A DNA stretch of 64,000 nt from Scolanthus callimorphus (GCA_033964015.1 CM066923.1:9971978-10035977); one strand, 5' to 3'; positions 14,101 through 26,051 are shown, counted from the first letter of the stretch. The notes: generated by a model not told the origin, from the letters alone. Translations and numbers: made by a program.

Positions 14101-14695
14101 CCGGACAATCGCCTATCACCCTCCCATTCACTGTTCGCAATCCCAGGGCAGTGCATGTGTCGATAAGAGCCTTCCCTCTGCTATCGGTAGCGTGATCGGA
14201 TGATTGCCTTATATTTTGGGTGTCGGCGACGTAATCGTCAGGTAAATCAAAATATTTATCGCTGTCTTGGCTCACAAACTCCTGCAGGTTACCGGTGCGA
14301 GCATTGAGGTCACCTTGTACGATAACTCTCCCTTTACTCGAAAATCTAAAAATATCTAGTTCAAGCCCGTTTATAAGGTCATCAGAGTTTGAGTTTTGCG
14401 GGCTTAGATAGACCGTCCCTAGATATACATCTTCATCTAGTCTAAAAAATGTTTTACTCAGTTTACACCAAACCACGTTAGGGTTGTCAGAGGGTACGTA
14501 GCTAACACCCTTACTTATTGTTTTTCTGATGTAAACAGTTATACCGCCCGCGTAACGCGTGCCGGTTTTCTCGCGGTGTAAATTGAAGTTTTTGAAGTTA
14601 GAAACTGACAGATCTGCGAGAGGTCCAGCATGCGTTTCGACAATTCCAATTATATCATGATGCAAAAATATGTGCAAAAACATCGATGTTCTAAA
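11139..14695 (-). mobile_element. Non-LTR retrotransposon (APE-type LINE), decayed
   Basis: The element runs on the minus strand from about 14695 to 11139. Its 3' end is a microsatellite-like tail, read on the plus strand as repeated TAGATAGATAGATA at 11139-11168. It encodes an endonuclease and reverse transcriptase in one frame lineage (next entry). It sits inside the Harbinger-like element, so it inserted later. The 5' end is close to a poly-C tract and may be truncated. Confidence 0.85.
11274..14683 (-). pseudogene. LINE endonuclease/reverse transcriptase, broken by one frameshift and one stop
   Basis: The N-terminal part (14683-12878) has AP-endonuclease blocks: IVETHAG, GDLNARTG and a SDHCSISY catalytic SDH. 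It continues into RT with KGKAPGYYNI and NFRGITLLPSLSKIL. Around 12885-12900 a one-base indel shifts the frame, and the palm domain with FIDFSKAFD and YADDLVLMA (near 12480-12520) continues in the new frame. A TAG at about 12468-12470 interrupts after ARSSQ, and the frame resumes directly to 11274. The C terminus carries a CSQC...HFLIKC zinc-like cluster. With two disablements this copy is not expected to make an active protein. Confidence 0.85.
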
Positions 14696-15700
14696 AAGTT
14701 TACCCCCCCCCCCCCCCCCCCCACCCTGGAACCAGATCCCCGTTTCAACTAATGGAAGACAATTTACAGAAATTTGTCTTTTTTGTTGCGCGCGAAGCGC
14801 GCCCTAATTTTTATGCATGATATGAACGCATTTCACCAAACCTCAAAGAAAATGTAGATGAACATTCCATTTGCTGTGTGTAGTAAACAAAGATCGCAAA
14901 TGACGTGCGTAAAGCAGGGTCAAAATGACGAATCTCTATCCTCGTAAAGTGGAACTCACGCTTGCCTAATAATTAGGCCTTCTTCTTTCGAACTGAGACA
15001 GCTCCGATGCTTATTACTGCAGAGCGTCTTTTTGGGGAGAGTTAGTTTTTTTCTCCTGGCTAAGATATATTTTCTTGTAATGACATTCGTAGCCATTCCA
15101 TTGCGCACGTACTCAAAAACTATTTTGTACATTCCGTTGCGCGCGAAGCGCGCCGAAATTGGCGTACTTGCTATATGGCGTAGCGCTGTATGCCACGACG
15201 CGATAGCTTGTACATATTATTATTTAGTTTGAACCACAGTGTCCCTGAAAAAATTACCCCCTCTTTGAGAGAGGGTGCCAAAAAATTACCCCCCTAAAAT
15301 CTATGTCTTCTAAATTTTTACCCCCACCCAAATTCCCCCCCCCCCCCCCCCCCCCGTAGACGTTATAAACGATCGGTCCCTAATCATGAAAGTACCAAAT
15401 AAGATATAAAATGCACTGACCTCAAATTTCCTCGGAAAATCACATCAATCGTTTGGCATGTGTGGTCAGCGCTCACTAGTATAGAGGTGGATGTGTTCCA
15501 AGGTGAAGAGAGAGAGATTGGAAATTAAGTTCTATACCCCAACTAATCCCCCACACTCAGGGGTGGGGGGTCCATGACAAGAATATCCCCCATGTAGTCG
15601 GGACCAAAACGTGACCGATACGTACAAATGCCCCACGTTGCCCCCACCCTTCCCCGAGGTTGGGGGGGGGGGGGGGGGTGTGCATTATTGACTGGTGCAT

Positions 15701-16107
15701 TATTCTTGATTTGAAATCATTCCTTTGGGAATAAAATAACAAAAGCACGGCGTTATGATGCTGATCATAAATTCTTATCTCTCCAAAGCTATAATAATAG
15801 TAATGTAGTTGATGTTTTTAGCATATGGCCCTTTCTCAGTGCTGATTTGACTCGAGCTAAAATGAGCCTGAGTCGGGCCGTTTGATTTTCAGCCCCCTCC
15901 CCCTTCCCTTATATTGCACAGTCACTATAAGAACGACTGCGGAGGAAACTATTGCAGTAGGAGGCCAGCATGATGAGGAGACTAAGCCTCCTCTCTTTGT
16001 CTGTGTTATTTGGGTATCCTGTTGAATGAGCTCGAGAGAGGGGACTGGCGCTATGCGAGCAACCTCTGACCGAAAGTGAGCCCGTGGTTTCTTCTATCGG
16101 GCCCAAA
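15701..16107. promoter_or_regulatory. Probable promoter and 5' UTR of the AP-1 sigma gene
   Basis: This interval lies between the outer transposon and the AP-1 sigma start codon at 16108. No TATA box is obvious. The short reading frame on the other strand is not supported as a gene. The promoter call rests only on position. Confidence 0.4.
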
Positions 16108-19100
16108 ATGGTGAGATTTTTTGCCATTTCCTTCCAAATTTCTTCTTAATTTAATAGCTTGTTTGGTACCTAACCTATCTGTGTGTATTGTAGTTCCAGT
16201 TCATGCTGTTATTTAGCCGCCAAGGCAAGATCCGACTGCAAAAATGGTACACAGCGATCACTTTGAAGGAGAAAAAGAAGATCACAAGAGATTTGGTAAC
16301 CACGGTCCTCTCAAGGAAGCCAAAAATGTGCAGCTTTCTCGAGTACAAAGATCTAAAAATCTGCTATAAACGGTGAGATAACTCATAGTAAAGATGCAGA
16401 CAATGATATGCATTTTATTCTTGTAGATAGATAGATAAGTTTAATTACGCCTCTTGCAGTGCAAGCACTGAATTGCAGGCGGTGGTCTGCAAATACAATA
16501 GTAATACATTGATAATAAAGCACGAATACATACGAAATAATAAAGTTCACACTAAATGTCCATGACCCTAGCATATTTGTGCGTGACAAAGTCCCTTAAG
16601 CGGTTTGTGTTACATATCTTTAGGTGGTTAACAGTGTTTCTCAAGTTGTATTGACAACCGGAATAGGCAAGCCTACCCTTAACAATATTATAGAGTGGGT
16701 TCTCATTAGAGATTGTACTAATAAATTTCTCGCATGCCGCCTTGCGTCTGTCACTAAGTGGATCAAGGTGCGCCAACAACAGCGCGTCTGCGTATGAAGT
16801 ACCAGGGAACACGATTGCGAGAGCGCGTTTTTGGACCTTCTCTATAGCGAGAGATAGGTATTGTGGCAAGTTTGCAAAAACCACCGACGCGTTCTCCAAG
16901 AGTGGACGGAGAAGCGAGCAATAAACCCTTATAATATCATGCGCAGACGCTTTACACCGTTTTAGGATTCTGATGGCATAGAGCCGACGGTTTGCTTTCT
17001 TTATGATGGTATCAACATGAGTGACCCAGGACAGATCTTCAGACACGTTTATACCGAGAAATTTGAATGAGGTTACACGTTCAACAATTGTGCCATCAAG
17101 AAATAAGGCAGGGCAACAATAGGAGTTGTAATGTAAGAAATCAATTTCCATACATTTACATTTTTTGGGATTCAAGCGCATATTATTTGATTGAGCAAAA
17201 AAGTGGATATCATCAACGATGTTACTAAGGTATGACGGCGAGTTCCTAGGGATGACCTCAAGTACTGTCAGATCGTCCACGTACTTGGCTCTTGGACCCC
17301 AACCCTTGACGAGGTCGTTCACCATTACGGCGAACAACAAGGGGCCTAGGCGTGTTCCTTGAGGGATTCCACCGTTGAGTGGCATAAACTGCGAGGCGTT
17401 AGACGAAATCCTCACCCGCTGGGTTCTTCCCATCAAAAACGCAGCAATCCATCTGATAAGGCAGCTATGGATGTTGAACGTACTTAGTTTGGCTAACAGG
17501 ATTTTGTGATCAATGAGATCAAATCCTTTGCGGAAATCCGCAAAGAACAGTCTCACCCAATTGTTGCCATTGTCTAAGGCTTCAAGAGCAAGATGGAGTA
17601 AATAGACGATGGCATGAGCCGTAGACTTCCCCGCAACAGCGAACTGGTTAGGGTCGATGTCACTTAAAATGGAAGGGGAAGCTCTAACAAGGACGAAGCC
17701 CTCCAGCACCTTCGTGAGCTGGGGAGTCAAGGAGATGGGACGGATGTCATTGTTGATGGTGCGGGGAGGAGATACCTTCGGCAGAGGGGGTATCTCAGCG
17801 CTTTTCAGGAGCGAGGGAAGATAACCATCTTTCAAGGACGCATTGAATAGATCCGCCACCGCAGGTGCAAGCTCAAAAGCAAATGTTTTAAGAACTCTGT
17901 TGGGTATGCCATCGGGACCAGGTGACTTTCTCACTTTTACAGACTTTAGGGAGACGAAGGCCTCGTGTGCTGAGACCAGAAGGTCAGCGGGGATGTCCGA
18001 TACCGCAATGCTGGCAACGTCCGTTGGTGTCAGGGGGGTAAATGACGCCGTCAAATCCACGAAGAACTCGTTTATTTTTCGGCACAGAGTGTCCACAGAA
18101 TCGATTTCGCCACCGATCAGCTGTGAGTACCACTTCCCTTGCTCGCCAGTCTGACCAGAGACGTTTTTAATCTCTTTCCACTAGCGACTCGGATTAGTTT
18201 CCTTGAGGTTCCGTACTTTGTTGTTATAATACGACGTCTTGCAAGTGGCAATGGCACGTGACACTTTATTGCGCCAGATGTTAAACATTGGCGAGTCCTT
18301 GCCGAACCGAGCAAACACCCTTGGGGAGATTTTAGTGGCATTTGGATTAAAATCCCCTGTAACCCAGACCAAGCAGTCTGGGTGATCTAGCAGGTACTCA
18401 TCGATGACTTTTTGTACGTGGTCGTACAGCATTTGGTTATCTTCTGCGCATGCATCAGTTGGGTGGTAGACAACCCCAAGGATGATGGATGACACCTCTC
18501 TCGGCAACCGGGTTGGTCTCAGTTGAATCCACATAACTTCGCTTTTTGTGCCAGATAACTCAAGATTTTCCAGGCGTCTACATGGAATAGAGCTGCTCAC
18601 ATATGCGGCAACACCTCCGCAGGGGGAGCCGCGGTCTTTACGAAACAGAATGTAATCCTTTAACGCGACGGCAGAGTCGGCGATTTCGTTAGATAGCCAC
18701 GTCTCTGAGACGCACACAATATCGGCATTATTGATCTCAACAATACAATCAAGTTCATCAACCTTGTTTGACAGACATCTTGTGTTGCATATAAGCATCC
18801 TCGGAAGGGAGATACTTTGAGGTTTGTGCGAAGCGGCGGTAGAATTGAGTACAATTCCGATAGATGGTGTTATTGGCGGGATGGCTGTGGTTTCCACTAT
18901 ATCCGTAGATGATGTTATTGGCGGGATGGCTGTGGCTTCCACAGGGCGCCCATCGGGCAATGGAGAAATAGACAAACGGCTTGGAATCTTTTTACGTTTG
19001 GATCTAAAAGATTCCTAATACCGAGATCTCCAAGTATTTGCCACAGTTCGGGTGTAACACGCTGTTTAGGGCTCGATTTCCGTAAAGCTTTGAGGAAACT

Positions 19101-22100
19101 GCTCGAGTAACACAACCTTTCTTGACTTGGTGCCGATAATCCAACATGGCGGACTCGCTGAGATGACTTCGAGAAACACCACCACTGCCCATAAAACATC
19201 ACAACGAAGGCGAAGTTGGAAACCAACTGCAGAAGAACCGCAACAGGTACAATATGAAGAGAATTCGGCCACATGGTGGGATATGAAGACAACTAGGATG
19301 ATGGTTTGACAAGACAAACACGGAGCTAACGAAGCGATGGGGCAGCCATATTGGCGCCGCTGACCAGATTGACAAGTTGTGACAAGTTGTCCATTTTTGT
19401 GTAAAAGACTAAGAGTTTGCAAATGAAAGGTTTTCATTTCCTTCTTTCCCTGCGAGCAGAGGCTACTTTTTATCACCCTGCTTTCTTGTGTTGGCTTTTA
19501 TCGTCAAATTCAATGTAACTTACACCTCAAACACCTCAACTTGATGTGGATTATTTTGTTGAATGTCCATTTAGGGGTATAGCAGGCAGCTACTGGTGGT
19601 GAAGCGCATCCTACTTCTCTGCTGACTGCCAGCAACTTCATTATTATGCGTGTATCAGCGGCTTCCCCCAGGGGGAGTTGTCAAAATGCTCAATCAAACA
19701 GCTTAAAATCCCCCTGGGTGTGGGGCGATAAAGTAATGACAAAATCCCTACCCCCGGGGAAAAAATAAGGCTTTCGGTACTATCGTAGTTCCAGTATTAG
19801 GGAAATTCGAGTTTCCCTACTATATAGGGAGACTCGAATTTTACCCTAAAAAATACCTGGTGGGAAAAAATTTCCACCCTAAAAAAATACCCCTTAAAAA
19901 AAATACCCTGAAAATACCCTTAAAAATACCAACAATTTTGACTGATTAAATTTTATTCTGGCTGTTTATTTGATATACATCAAATGTATTCTCTCGAGTT
20001 TCAAATACACTATCATTCTTTCAAATGTTGGACCTATGTACCTTATTTACGTGAGAACCCCCTAAAAAATACCTATTTTTTCTTACCATACCGTTTTTTT
20101 TTTCGAAACCCCTAAAAAATACCAGATCGCTGATTTCAACCCCTAAAAATATGATGGTCACCCCTAGCATTCGAATATAGGGAGTCCTTAAAAAACTAAG
20201 TCCTTATATTGTGTGTTTCCAAAAAATATTCATACCCCCCCACAGAAGGGTATTGAGAAATGACCCCCCACCCCTCTGGAATTTCCGAAGAAAAAGACAG
20301 TATTTGTATGGAAAATATCAGGTAAATTGACCCCACCCCCACCCCTTCCATAGGGGGGTATGGATATTTTTGGGAAACACACATTGTTACATAAACTATA
20401 AACTTGACTGTATTCCCCACCAAGGCAATGACATTTTCTGTCAACACCCCTGCTCCTGAGTTCCTCATACTACTTGGGAGAAGCTCTTGCATAGACAAAA
20501 TCAGCTAACAGTGTTTTCAAAAGTGTTTAACAAATTACCAAAAACAGTGTTTCAGTTTACCAGAGGATTTGTGATGCGCAAATTCACTGGGGAAATTCAA
20601 AAGGGGCATTACCCAATTTCTATCATTACCAGACTCGCACACGGCAATCATGGAAAACAATGCAACTGTTTTATTTATGTCTTTATACTGTACTGATGAT
20701 TTTACTGTGTCTAAATAAATGTGTGTATATATGTACATCTTGTTGCCACCCAATTCAGATTAGGGTGATTCCTTTGGTTGGATACTTTTCTTAGTTATGC
20801 ATATGCAATCATGACTCAGTCGAGTGAGAAAAATTTGACAATTGTAACCACCCAAAGGAATCATCACATAATCTGAATTGGGTGACAACAAGGAATATGT
20901 TAACAGCGTTAGCCGGTTTGGTCTATTGGCCCCTTGTAGTATCTCATTGGCTATCTCTTTATTACATTTTGAATAGCTATGCAAGTCTGTACTTCTGCGT
21001 TGGTATTGAGAATGATGACAACGAGCTTCTCACCCTGGAAATCATCCACAGATATGTTGAGCTGTTAGATAAATATTTTGGAAGTGTAAGTGAATTTTGC
21101 TGTTTGTTTACTTAGACATGAAGTTTGTGCTCATTTCCACATGATTGTACACTGTGCTAGATGTAAAAACAACCTAAGGTGGCCTTGAAAAATGATAGCT
21201 ACATTAAACCATTGCTTAATGATACAGACATTGCATAGACAGTGGCATTGCAACATTACCACAGTACAATGCAATAATATTAGCTCTGCCAATAATTCAC
21301 CAGCTCACAATATTATGCTTGGGAATCTTGCTAAGTATATTATTTCTTTCTAATTAATTTGACATTACTTAAACTCTTGTCCTTCATTTGTAGGTTTGTG
21401 AGTTGGACATAATCTTTAATTTTGAGAAGGCATATTTCATGTTAGATGAGCTGCTTCTTGGTGGTGAAGTTCAAGAGACTAGTAAAAAGAATGTTTTAAA
21501 AGCAATATCAGCTCAGGATTTACTACAAGAGGTATGTGCATATCAACAAAGTACAGTTCAGTAACGTAAAAACCTGATACTAGATCCACTGGTAATAATT
21601 CCACAAAGTTATAGGCTCACTTGTAAGCTAACAAGAATGTTGCCTACCAGTTTTAAGTTCCTACAGGGTACCCACGGGTCCTTGAAAACCTTGAAAGTCA
21701 TGGATTTTAGAAATGTCCTTTTCCAGGCCTGGAAAGTCCTGGAATTTTTACAAAAGTCCATCAAAGTCATTAAAAGTCATGAAAATATTTCCTGAAGAAA
21801 TATTTACAAGATGTTGGGTCTGTTTCTTGTAAAATTTTGAATTAAAGGATACCCATGTTGCTCATATCGTGCACGAAAACCTGCGTTTTTCATTATGAAA
21901 GGTCGTTAAACTTTTCGAAATATCCTTGAAGAGGTCCTTAAAAGTCCTGGAATTTTGAAAGCCGGAAAACGTGGGAACCCTGTCCTATTTACTCTTCAAA
22001 ATGCATGTACCAGAAAGTAATACCCAGTGAGACTTCAAAACTTTCATCAAAATGTTTTGTCATTGGACCTGTCGAAATTAATGATAAAACTTTTCTCACA

Positions 22101-23869
22101 ACTTTTTTAATTTATTCCCCCCCCCCTCGCACTCCCTGAAACCTCTTCCCCAGGTGAAAGCCCCATTTATTATAAGCCCACCAAAACCCTTATAGAATTG
22201 TGTTGACTTGGTCTGGTGAAAATCAGTCTAATTGAGAATGTGTGTGTATTTTATCTGGGTCCCCAATAGCAATGCATGTCCAGAGTTTTGCACCAAATAA
22301 CATCCCTCTAATTTCTTTTTATTTTATTTTAAGATTTTTTGTTGTTGTTGTTGTTAAATGTTTGTCACTGTTAACACATTTCATACATGGGCTGCGCCAG
22401 GCAAAAAGAATCTGGCGGGCACGAACGTACAGCTTGAACTTGTCCAAACATTTCCCTATTTTGGCGTTGCAGATAAGATAACTAGTGCATGAAAAATATA
22501 AACATTAGATGAGAGACAGGCAAAACTTCAAATGGACAAAAAAACTAGAATTTTATCTTTCTTTTTTTTTTGACGTTGTCCGGGCTAAATTTACATGATG
22601 TGGCCAACATTTCATACACAGTGTGACTGTTGTGTTTCTGTTACAGGAGGGAGAACTTCGCACAGCATTGGAGGACATGGGCCTTTCTTAAATTCTCTCT
22701 CCTCTTCCATCAAATCTTAGCTTGCATTCCCTCTGACCCTCTGCCTCAAGCTTTTTTTATTCTGTCATTCATTCCTGGGGAGGGGAGGGATAATCACGCT
22801 TACACAAAATGAAAAAAAAAGTCTTTTCTGTCTGATTGTTTTTTGAAAACGTGGGACGTTTTCCAATATTGATACCCTAGAATTCCTAGAAGTTACATAT
22901 GAACTATAGAGCATTTCCTTGCTGATTTTATTTACAGGAAGGGGAATTACAGAGGACACTGGAAGAGATGGGACTTGCTTAGGATGGGATTTAGATACTA
23001 TAACAATTATTTCCTACCTTATTGCTCTGCCTAACCACATTCTAATTCTAGCCCTAGCTTGTCTCTCGGGGTGGGGCCTAGTTAGAGATTGAATTTTGTT
23101 GGTGATGTTTGTTGCAAACTAAAACATTTGATGTTAGGGCCATTTTTGAAAGCAAAAGTTGACACAAAGAGTTATTGCCATGTTAGTCCAAATGATGGGC
23201 TTAGTAAAAGTAGGTCCTATTAAGGGCTGGATGAAAGTGGCCTGATAAATGCTCAATTCCACAGTTCCTTTTCTGTTTCCTTTTGCAAACACAGTCTAAA
23301 ATGAAGGCTTGGAGAAGTGTTCAAGGATGAAAAGGCCCAGGCTTGTAGCCTAGTGTGCCACCAAAGCGACAAGACATTTTTCTTGCCTAACTGAAGACAG
23401 AGCTCTTCATGGTATGATGTACCTGGACCACCCTTTTCTCAGTTGGTAACCAAAATATAAACATTTTTTCTGGCTTCTTTAGGATGGAAAAGGGGTTGTG
23501 GGATAGTGCATAGTACAAAACCTGAAAAAGTGTCACTTCATTAAAGCTTTCAAGTGTGAACTATGATAATGCTGAAGATCTTTTTCGTCACTCTTAACAT
23601 TTGTATGCTTTTCTAATCTATGCCTTGTAGTGTATGATACCTCATTGCTAGTGTTTACACTCTGTCCAATCACTAAAAGTTTTGGAATTTTAAAGGGGGC
23701 TGCTATACCCATCTAGGCTCTCCTCTCTTTGCGTGTTCAAAGACCCAGTTGATGTTACAGCTGGGCCTTGGAACTTGCTCTCCTTGCTTCCCTTCATTTC
23801 TCTTTCATTCTAATTGTTCTGCAGCAATTGGAGCTTCAGCAAACTCTTGAAGACCTCGGCCTCTCATGA
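16108..23869 (+). CDS. AP1S: AP-1 clathrin adaptor complex, sigma subunit
   Basis: Exons: 16108-16110 (the ATG alone, followed by GT), 16194-16372, 20977-21085, 21394-21531, then one of three 15-codon last exons at 22647, 22938 or 23825. Phases agree at every junction and give 157 residues, the usual length for AP1S. Characteristic blocks are [62 protein letters not shown] and [19 protein letters not shown]. The protein is the small longin-fold subunit of AP-1, which sorts cargo at the trans-Golgi network and endosomes; its groove helps bind acidic dileucine signals. Intron 2 is 4.6 kb and contains an antisense LINE and a MITE. Identity is near certain; which vertebrate paralogue it corresponds to cannot be said. 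Confidence 0.95.
16424..19300 (-). mobile_element. Non-LTR retrotransposon in AP-1 sigma intron 2 (antisense), decayed
   Basis: The element lies opposite to the host gene. Its 3' end has a short (TAGA)n-type tail, read on the plus strand at 16424-16437. The coding part spans 18975-16552. The 5' boundary is uncertain: minus-strand sequence to about 19300 still looks like ORF material in a shifted frame. The C-terminal region resembles the LINE fragment at 33770-34402 residue by residue ([25 protein letters not shown]), so both belong to one CR1/jockey-like group. Confidence 0.8.
16552..18975 (-). pseudogene. LINE endonuclease/reverse transcriptase with a nonsense codon and an internal deletion
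   Basis: The endonuclease part has CVSETWL and VTGDFNPNA but then jumps directly to the linker ([12 protein letters not shown]), so the C-terminal endonuclease including the SDH motif appears deleted. A TAG at 18181-18183 replaces what is probably a Trp codon; the frame is otherwise continuous to 16552. RT blocks include [53 protein letters not shown] and AKYVDDLTV (YVDD-type active site). Confidence 0.85.
19798..19847. repeat. Short hairpin repeat in intron 2
   Basis: AGGGAAATTCGAGT and its near reverse complement ACTCGAATTTTACCCT surround CTATATAG. It is probably the core of a degenerate MITE; similar AT-rich ACCCCTAAAAAATACC runs surround it. No coding content. Confidence 0.4.
20212..20383. 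mobile_element. MITE with TGTGTGTTTCC terminal repeats
   Basis: TGTGTGTTTCC and the following AAAAAATATTCATACCCC are mirrored at the right end with few mismatches. A second, left-truncated copy is at 9708-9875. It lies in intron 2 of the AP-1 sigma gene. Confidence 0.7.
21664..21982. mobile_element. MITE with CAGGGTWCCCACG ends in AP-1 sigma intron 4
   Basis: The terminal 13 bases match as an inverted repeat with one mismatch. TCCTA directly flanks both ends, suggesting a 5-bp target duplication. The inside is rich in TCCTGGAAAG and CTTGAAA words. A second copy at 38009-39388 is split by another element. Confidence 0.7.
22647..22691 (+). CDS. AP1S: AP-1 sigma alternative last exon A
   Basis: A TTACAG acceptor precedes 15 codons encoding [14 protein letters not shown] and a TAA stop. 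It joins the donor at 21531 in phase 0 and ends in the (D/E)(M/L)GL signature of AP-1 sigma tails. Confidence 0.8.
   Translation, partial: EGELRTALEDMGLS
22938..22982 (+). CDS. AP1S: AP-1 sigma alternative last exon B
   Basis: A TTTACAG acceptor precedes 15 codons encoding [14 protein letters not shown] and a TAG stop. The tail EEMGLA is identical to that of vertebrate AP1S proteins, so this is the most conventional of the three ends. Confidence 0.85.
   Translation, partial: EGELQRTLEEMGLA
23825..23869 (+). CDS. AP1S: AP-1 sigma alternative last exon C
   Basis: A TTCTGCAG acceptor after a pyrimidine-rich tract precedes 15 codons encoding [14 protein letters not shown] and a TGA stop, in the same phase as exons A and B. 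It is 0.84 kb beyond exon B and is the most diverged of the three. Confidence 0.8.
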   Translation, partial: QLELQQTLEDLGLS

Positions 23870-24109
23870 AGACTTGCCTTGCTCACATTTCTTGCTGCAT
23901 GAATCTCGCATAAACTTGTATAATATTAACATAAAAATGGATTGAATAGAGAATGTACTGGTTAAAGTCAGAAAAGGAACTGAGAGATAGGTATTACTTC
24001 GAATGCTGTAATGAGCTCTCTTATAAGCTACCAGGGTGTCCAAGCTTGTAACAATAATATTTATTCCAAGCTAACTATGTTCTTCTTCACTGATAAGTCT
24101 AGCCTGAAT

Positions 24110-25109
24110 CTGAACGCCGACTTCCAAAAACGTGCCCAGGAGTTGCGTGATTCTCAAGATCTTGAGAATGGATGGTGGTTGGTCGGTCTTTTTAATGAGC
24201 TATATTTATGCATAATTTTCAGCGACAAGAGAACTGCACTCAGAGGCAGAGACATGGCAACCCACAGAACGGCTAAAATTTATCCAGAAAAATATACCTC
24301 AGCCCGGTAAAGAATATTATGTGTCTGTTACGAAAGGCCAAGCGATCTTAGGGAACCACATAACAAGCGGCAGAATATCATTTTCTCCACGATTTTGCAG
24401 GCCGAAAACTCGTCGTTGAGATCGGTAAGCGTGCATGTCGGTACTTTCACCTCCAAACACACTAAAATTTCATTCTAGTTGTCTTAAAAGTGTTATTCAA
24501 CTGACAATCAATAACAAGCGAATCTGGAGCCTGTAATGTAATAGCGATTTCTTCCTCGAAATCAGAGTCGGCGTGATGCATTTTGGCAAGAAAACATTTT
24601 AGTCATGCGAATCCGGGAAAACCCGTCAGCCGCCTCGCTGTCAGATAAATATAGCCAGCTTCTGTTCCCACTATGCAGCTCTTGGTGCTTCAAAATGATG
24701 AAATAATTATCTAAAAAGGTTGGGATGCTATTTTGGAAATCATTTTAAGGAAGTTTTGTGTCTGGGGAGTCGGATACAAGCATAATGAATTGTCGAATTG
24801 TCAAATTGTTAGCTCGCGATAAGTTCACGAACCTCGAGTAAATCCAATTTTCTGTATGCTATGTGTTTCTAAGATCGCTTGGCCTTTCGTAACAGGCACA
24901 TAATATTCTTACCGGGCTGAGGTATATTTTTCTGGATAAATTTTAGCCGTTCTGTGGGTTGCCATGTCTCTGCCTTTGAGTGCAGTTCTCTTGTCGCTGA
25001 AAATTATGCATAAATATAGCTCATTAAAAAGACTGACCAATCACCATCCATTCTCACGATCTTGAGAATCAGGCAACTCCTGGGCATGTTTTTGGAAGTC
25101 GGCGTTCAG
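24110..25109. mobile_element. Inverted-repeat element with about 240-bp arms
   Basis: The left arm (24110-24350) and the right arm (24870-25109) are reverse complements with only scattered mismatches. The outer end reads TGAACGCCGACTTCCAAAAA. The 520-bp centre has no coding capacity. A solitary end of the same family lies at 41193-41255. A short plus-strand reading frame in the left arm is only a by-product. Confidence 0.8.
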
Positions 25110-25286
25110 TCGTTTTTTCTCCCGCACCGTTCGGAGTGTAGGAAGAAAAGACGGCTGAAATTCAGGCTATGATAAGTCCTAGTTCAGAACTGGACCCTTT
25201 ACATACTTCAGCGTCACATCCTAGAGACAAAAACCTTTCTGGGAGTACACATTGTGGTCCTGTTCTAGACTATGATAAGCCTCAGG

Positions 25287-25490
25287 TTCCTCCCATTATT
25301 TAAGCATTGAGCACAACTTTCTGTGACTTTATCTGTGCAATAGAGCATGTGTGATGTTGGTAGACAAGAACACAGCGAGTGATTTTAAGACGTTTTGAGT
25401 GTCTCTCCCAACATCATAAGTGCTCTATTCACCGATAAAGTCATAGAAAGTTGTGCTCTAATGCTTTTATGATATAGCGGGGGAGAACCA
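25287..25490. repeat. Inverted-repeat MITE, diverged
   Basis: The left part (GAGCACAACTTTCTGTGACTT, CAATAGAGCA, GATGTTGG) is mirrored by CCAACATCATAAGTGCTCTAT and AAAGTTGTGCTC on the right. Arms are about 80 bp with several mismatches. No coding content. Confidence 0.65.
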
Positions 25491-25673
25491 TTGCTTTATT
25501 GGTGAAACAGAAAATAGATTTGGACCTATCAGAGCGCACGTTTCAGCACAAAATGAACTCAAAATTGTACTTGAAAAGGCTGAAAAGGTCTCTAAAACAG
25601 CATTTATGTAGAGATGTTTCAAATAAAATACAGAGACCTTATGTTGGTTCTCTGTGAGAGTTTTATTAGCCCC

Positions 25674-25759
25674 TACCCTGCGAGCAGTGATTTCCTCCTC
25701 TCTTAGGCCGGCGGCTAGCCGCCGGCCTAAGAGAGGAGGAAATCACTGCTCGCAGGGTA
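25674..25759. repeat. Perfect 86-bp palindrome without spacer
   Basis: Two 43-base arms meet between 25716 and 25717 with no loop (centre GGCTAGCC) and, by eye, no mismatch. The ends are TACCCTGCGAGCAGTG and its complement. It could form a cruciform and may be a foldback transposon. Confidence 0.85.
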
Positions 25760-26051
25760 AATAGCCCCCACCCCTCGTAACCTCTTGTCTTCACCATTCT
25801 ATCTGAATGTGTGAAATAAAATAATCCCTGGTAGATTTAACAGAGCTTTTAGCACCCCGGAAAAAAGGATTGATTGTTTTAACAATTTGGTTATCTCACG
25901 TGCATTTCAATTGATCGAAATGGTCAGTTTTCTGTACATTTTAACCTCAAACAAAAGAAATACAGAGTCGTGATAATTTCGATCGATCAAAATGGTCACG
26001 TGAGTTTAACAAATTTAAAAAACAAGCGATCTCCATAGGAGTATTTAGGTT

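Larger units (their letters stand above)
10986..15380. mobile_element. PIF/Harbinger-like non-autonomous element, host of a LINE
   Basis: The ends are GGGACCGATCGTTTAT (10986) and the matching reverse complement ending at 15380; 28 of the outer 30 bases agree, including an ACGTC-ACGGGGG extension. TAA flanks both sides (10983-10985 and 15381-15383), the 3-bp TWA duplication typical of PIF/Harbinger. No transposase was found; nearly all internal length is the LINE at 11139-14695. Poly-G and poly-C tracts lie just inside each end. Confidence 0.7.
10382..15700. mobile_element. Outer inverted-repeat transposon, split by two nested insertions
   Basis: The left end ATGCACCAGTCAAT at 10382 and its reverse complement ending at 15700 form terminal repeats, followed inside by poly-C and poly-G blocks with CAACCTCGGGG and CCCCGAGGTTG. 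The same terminal motif ends the elements at 32192-32799 and 33022-33110, so this is a family. About 0.9 kb belongs to this element; the rest (10983-15383) is a later insertion. Target-site duplication was not resolved because flanks are AT-rich. Confidence 0.6.

Noticed and set aside
24011..24310. 99-codon plus-strand frame
   Set aside because: Most of it lies in an inverted-repeat arm, and the mirrored arm carries frame-breaking differences.
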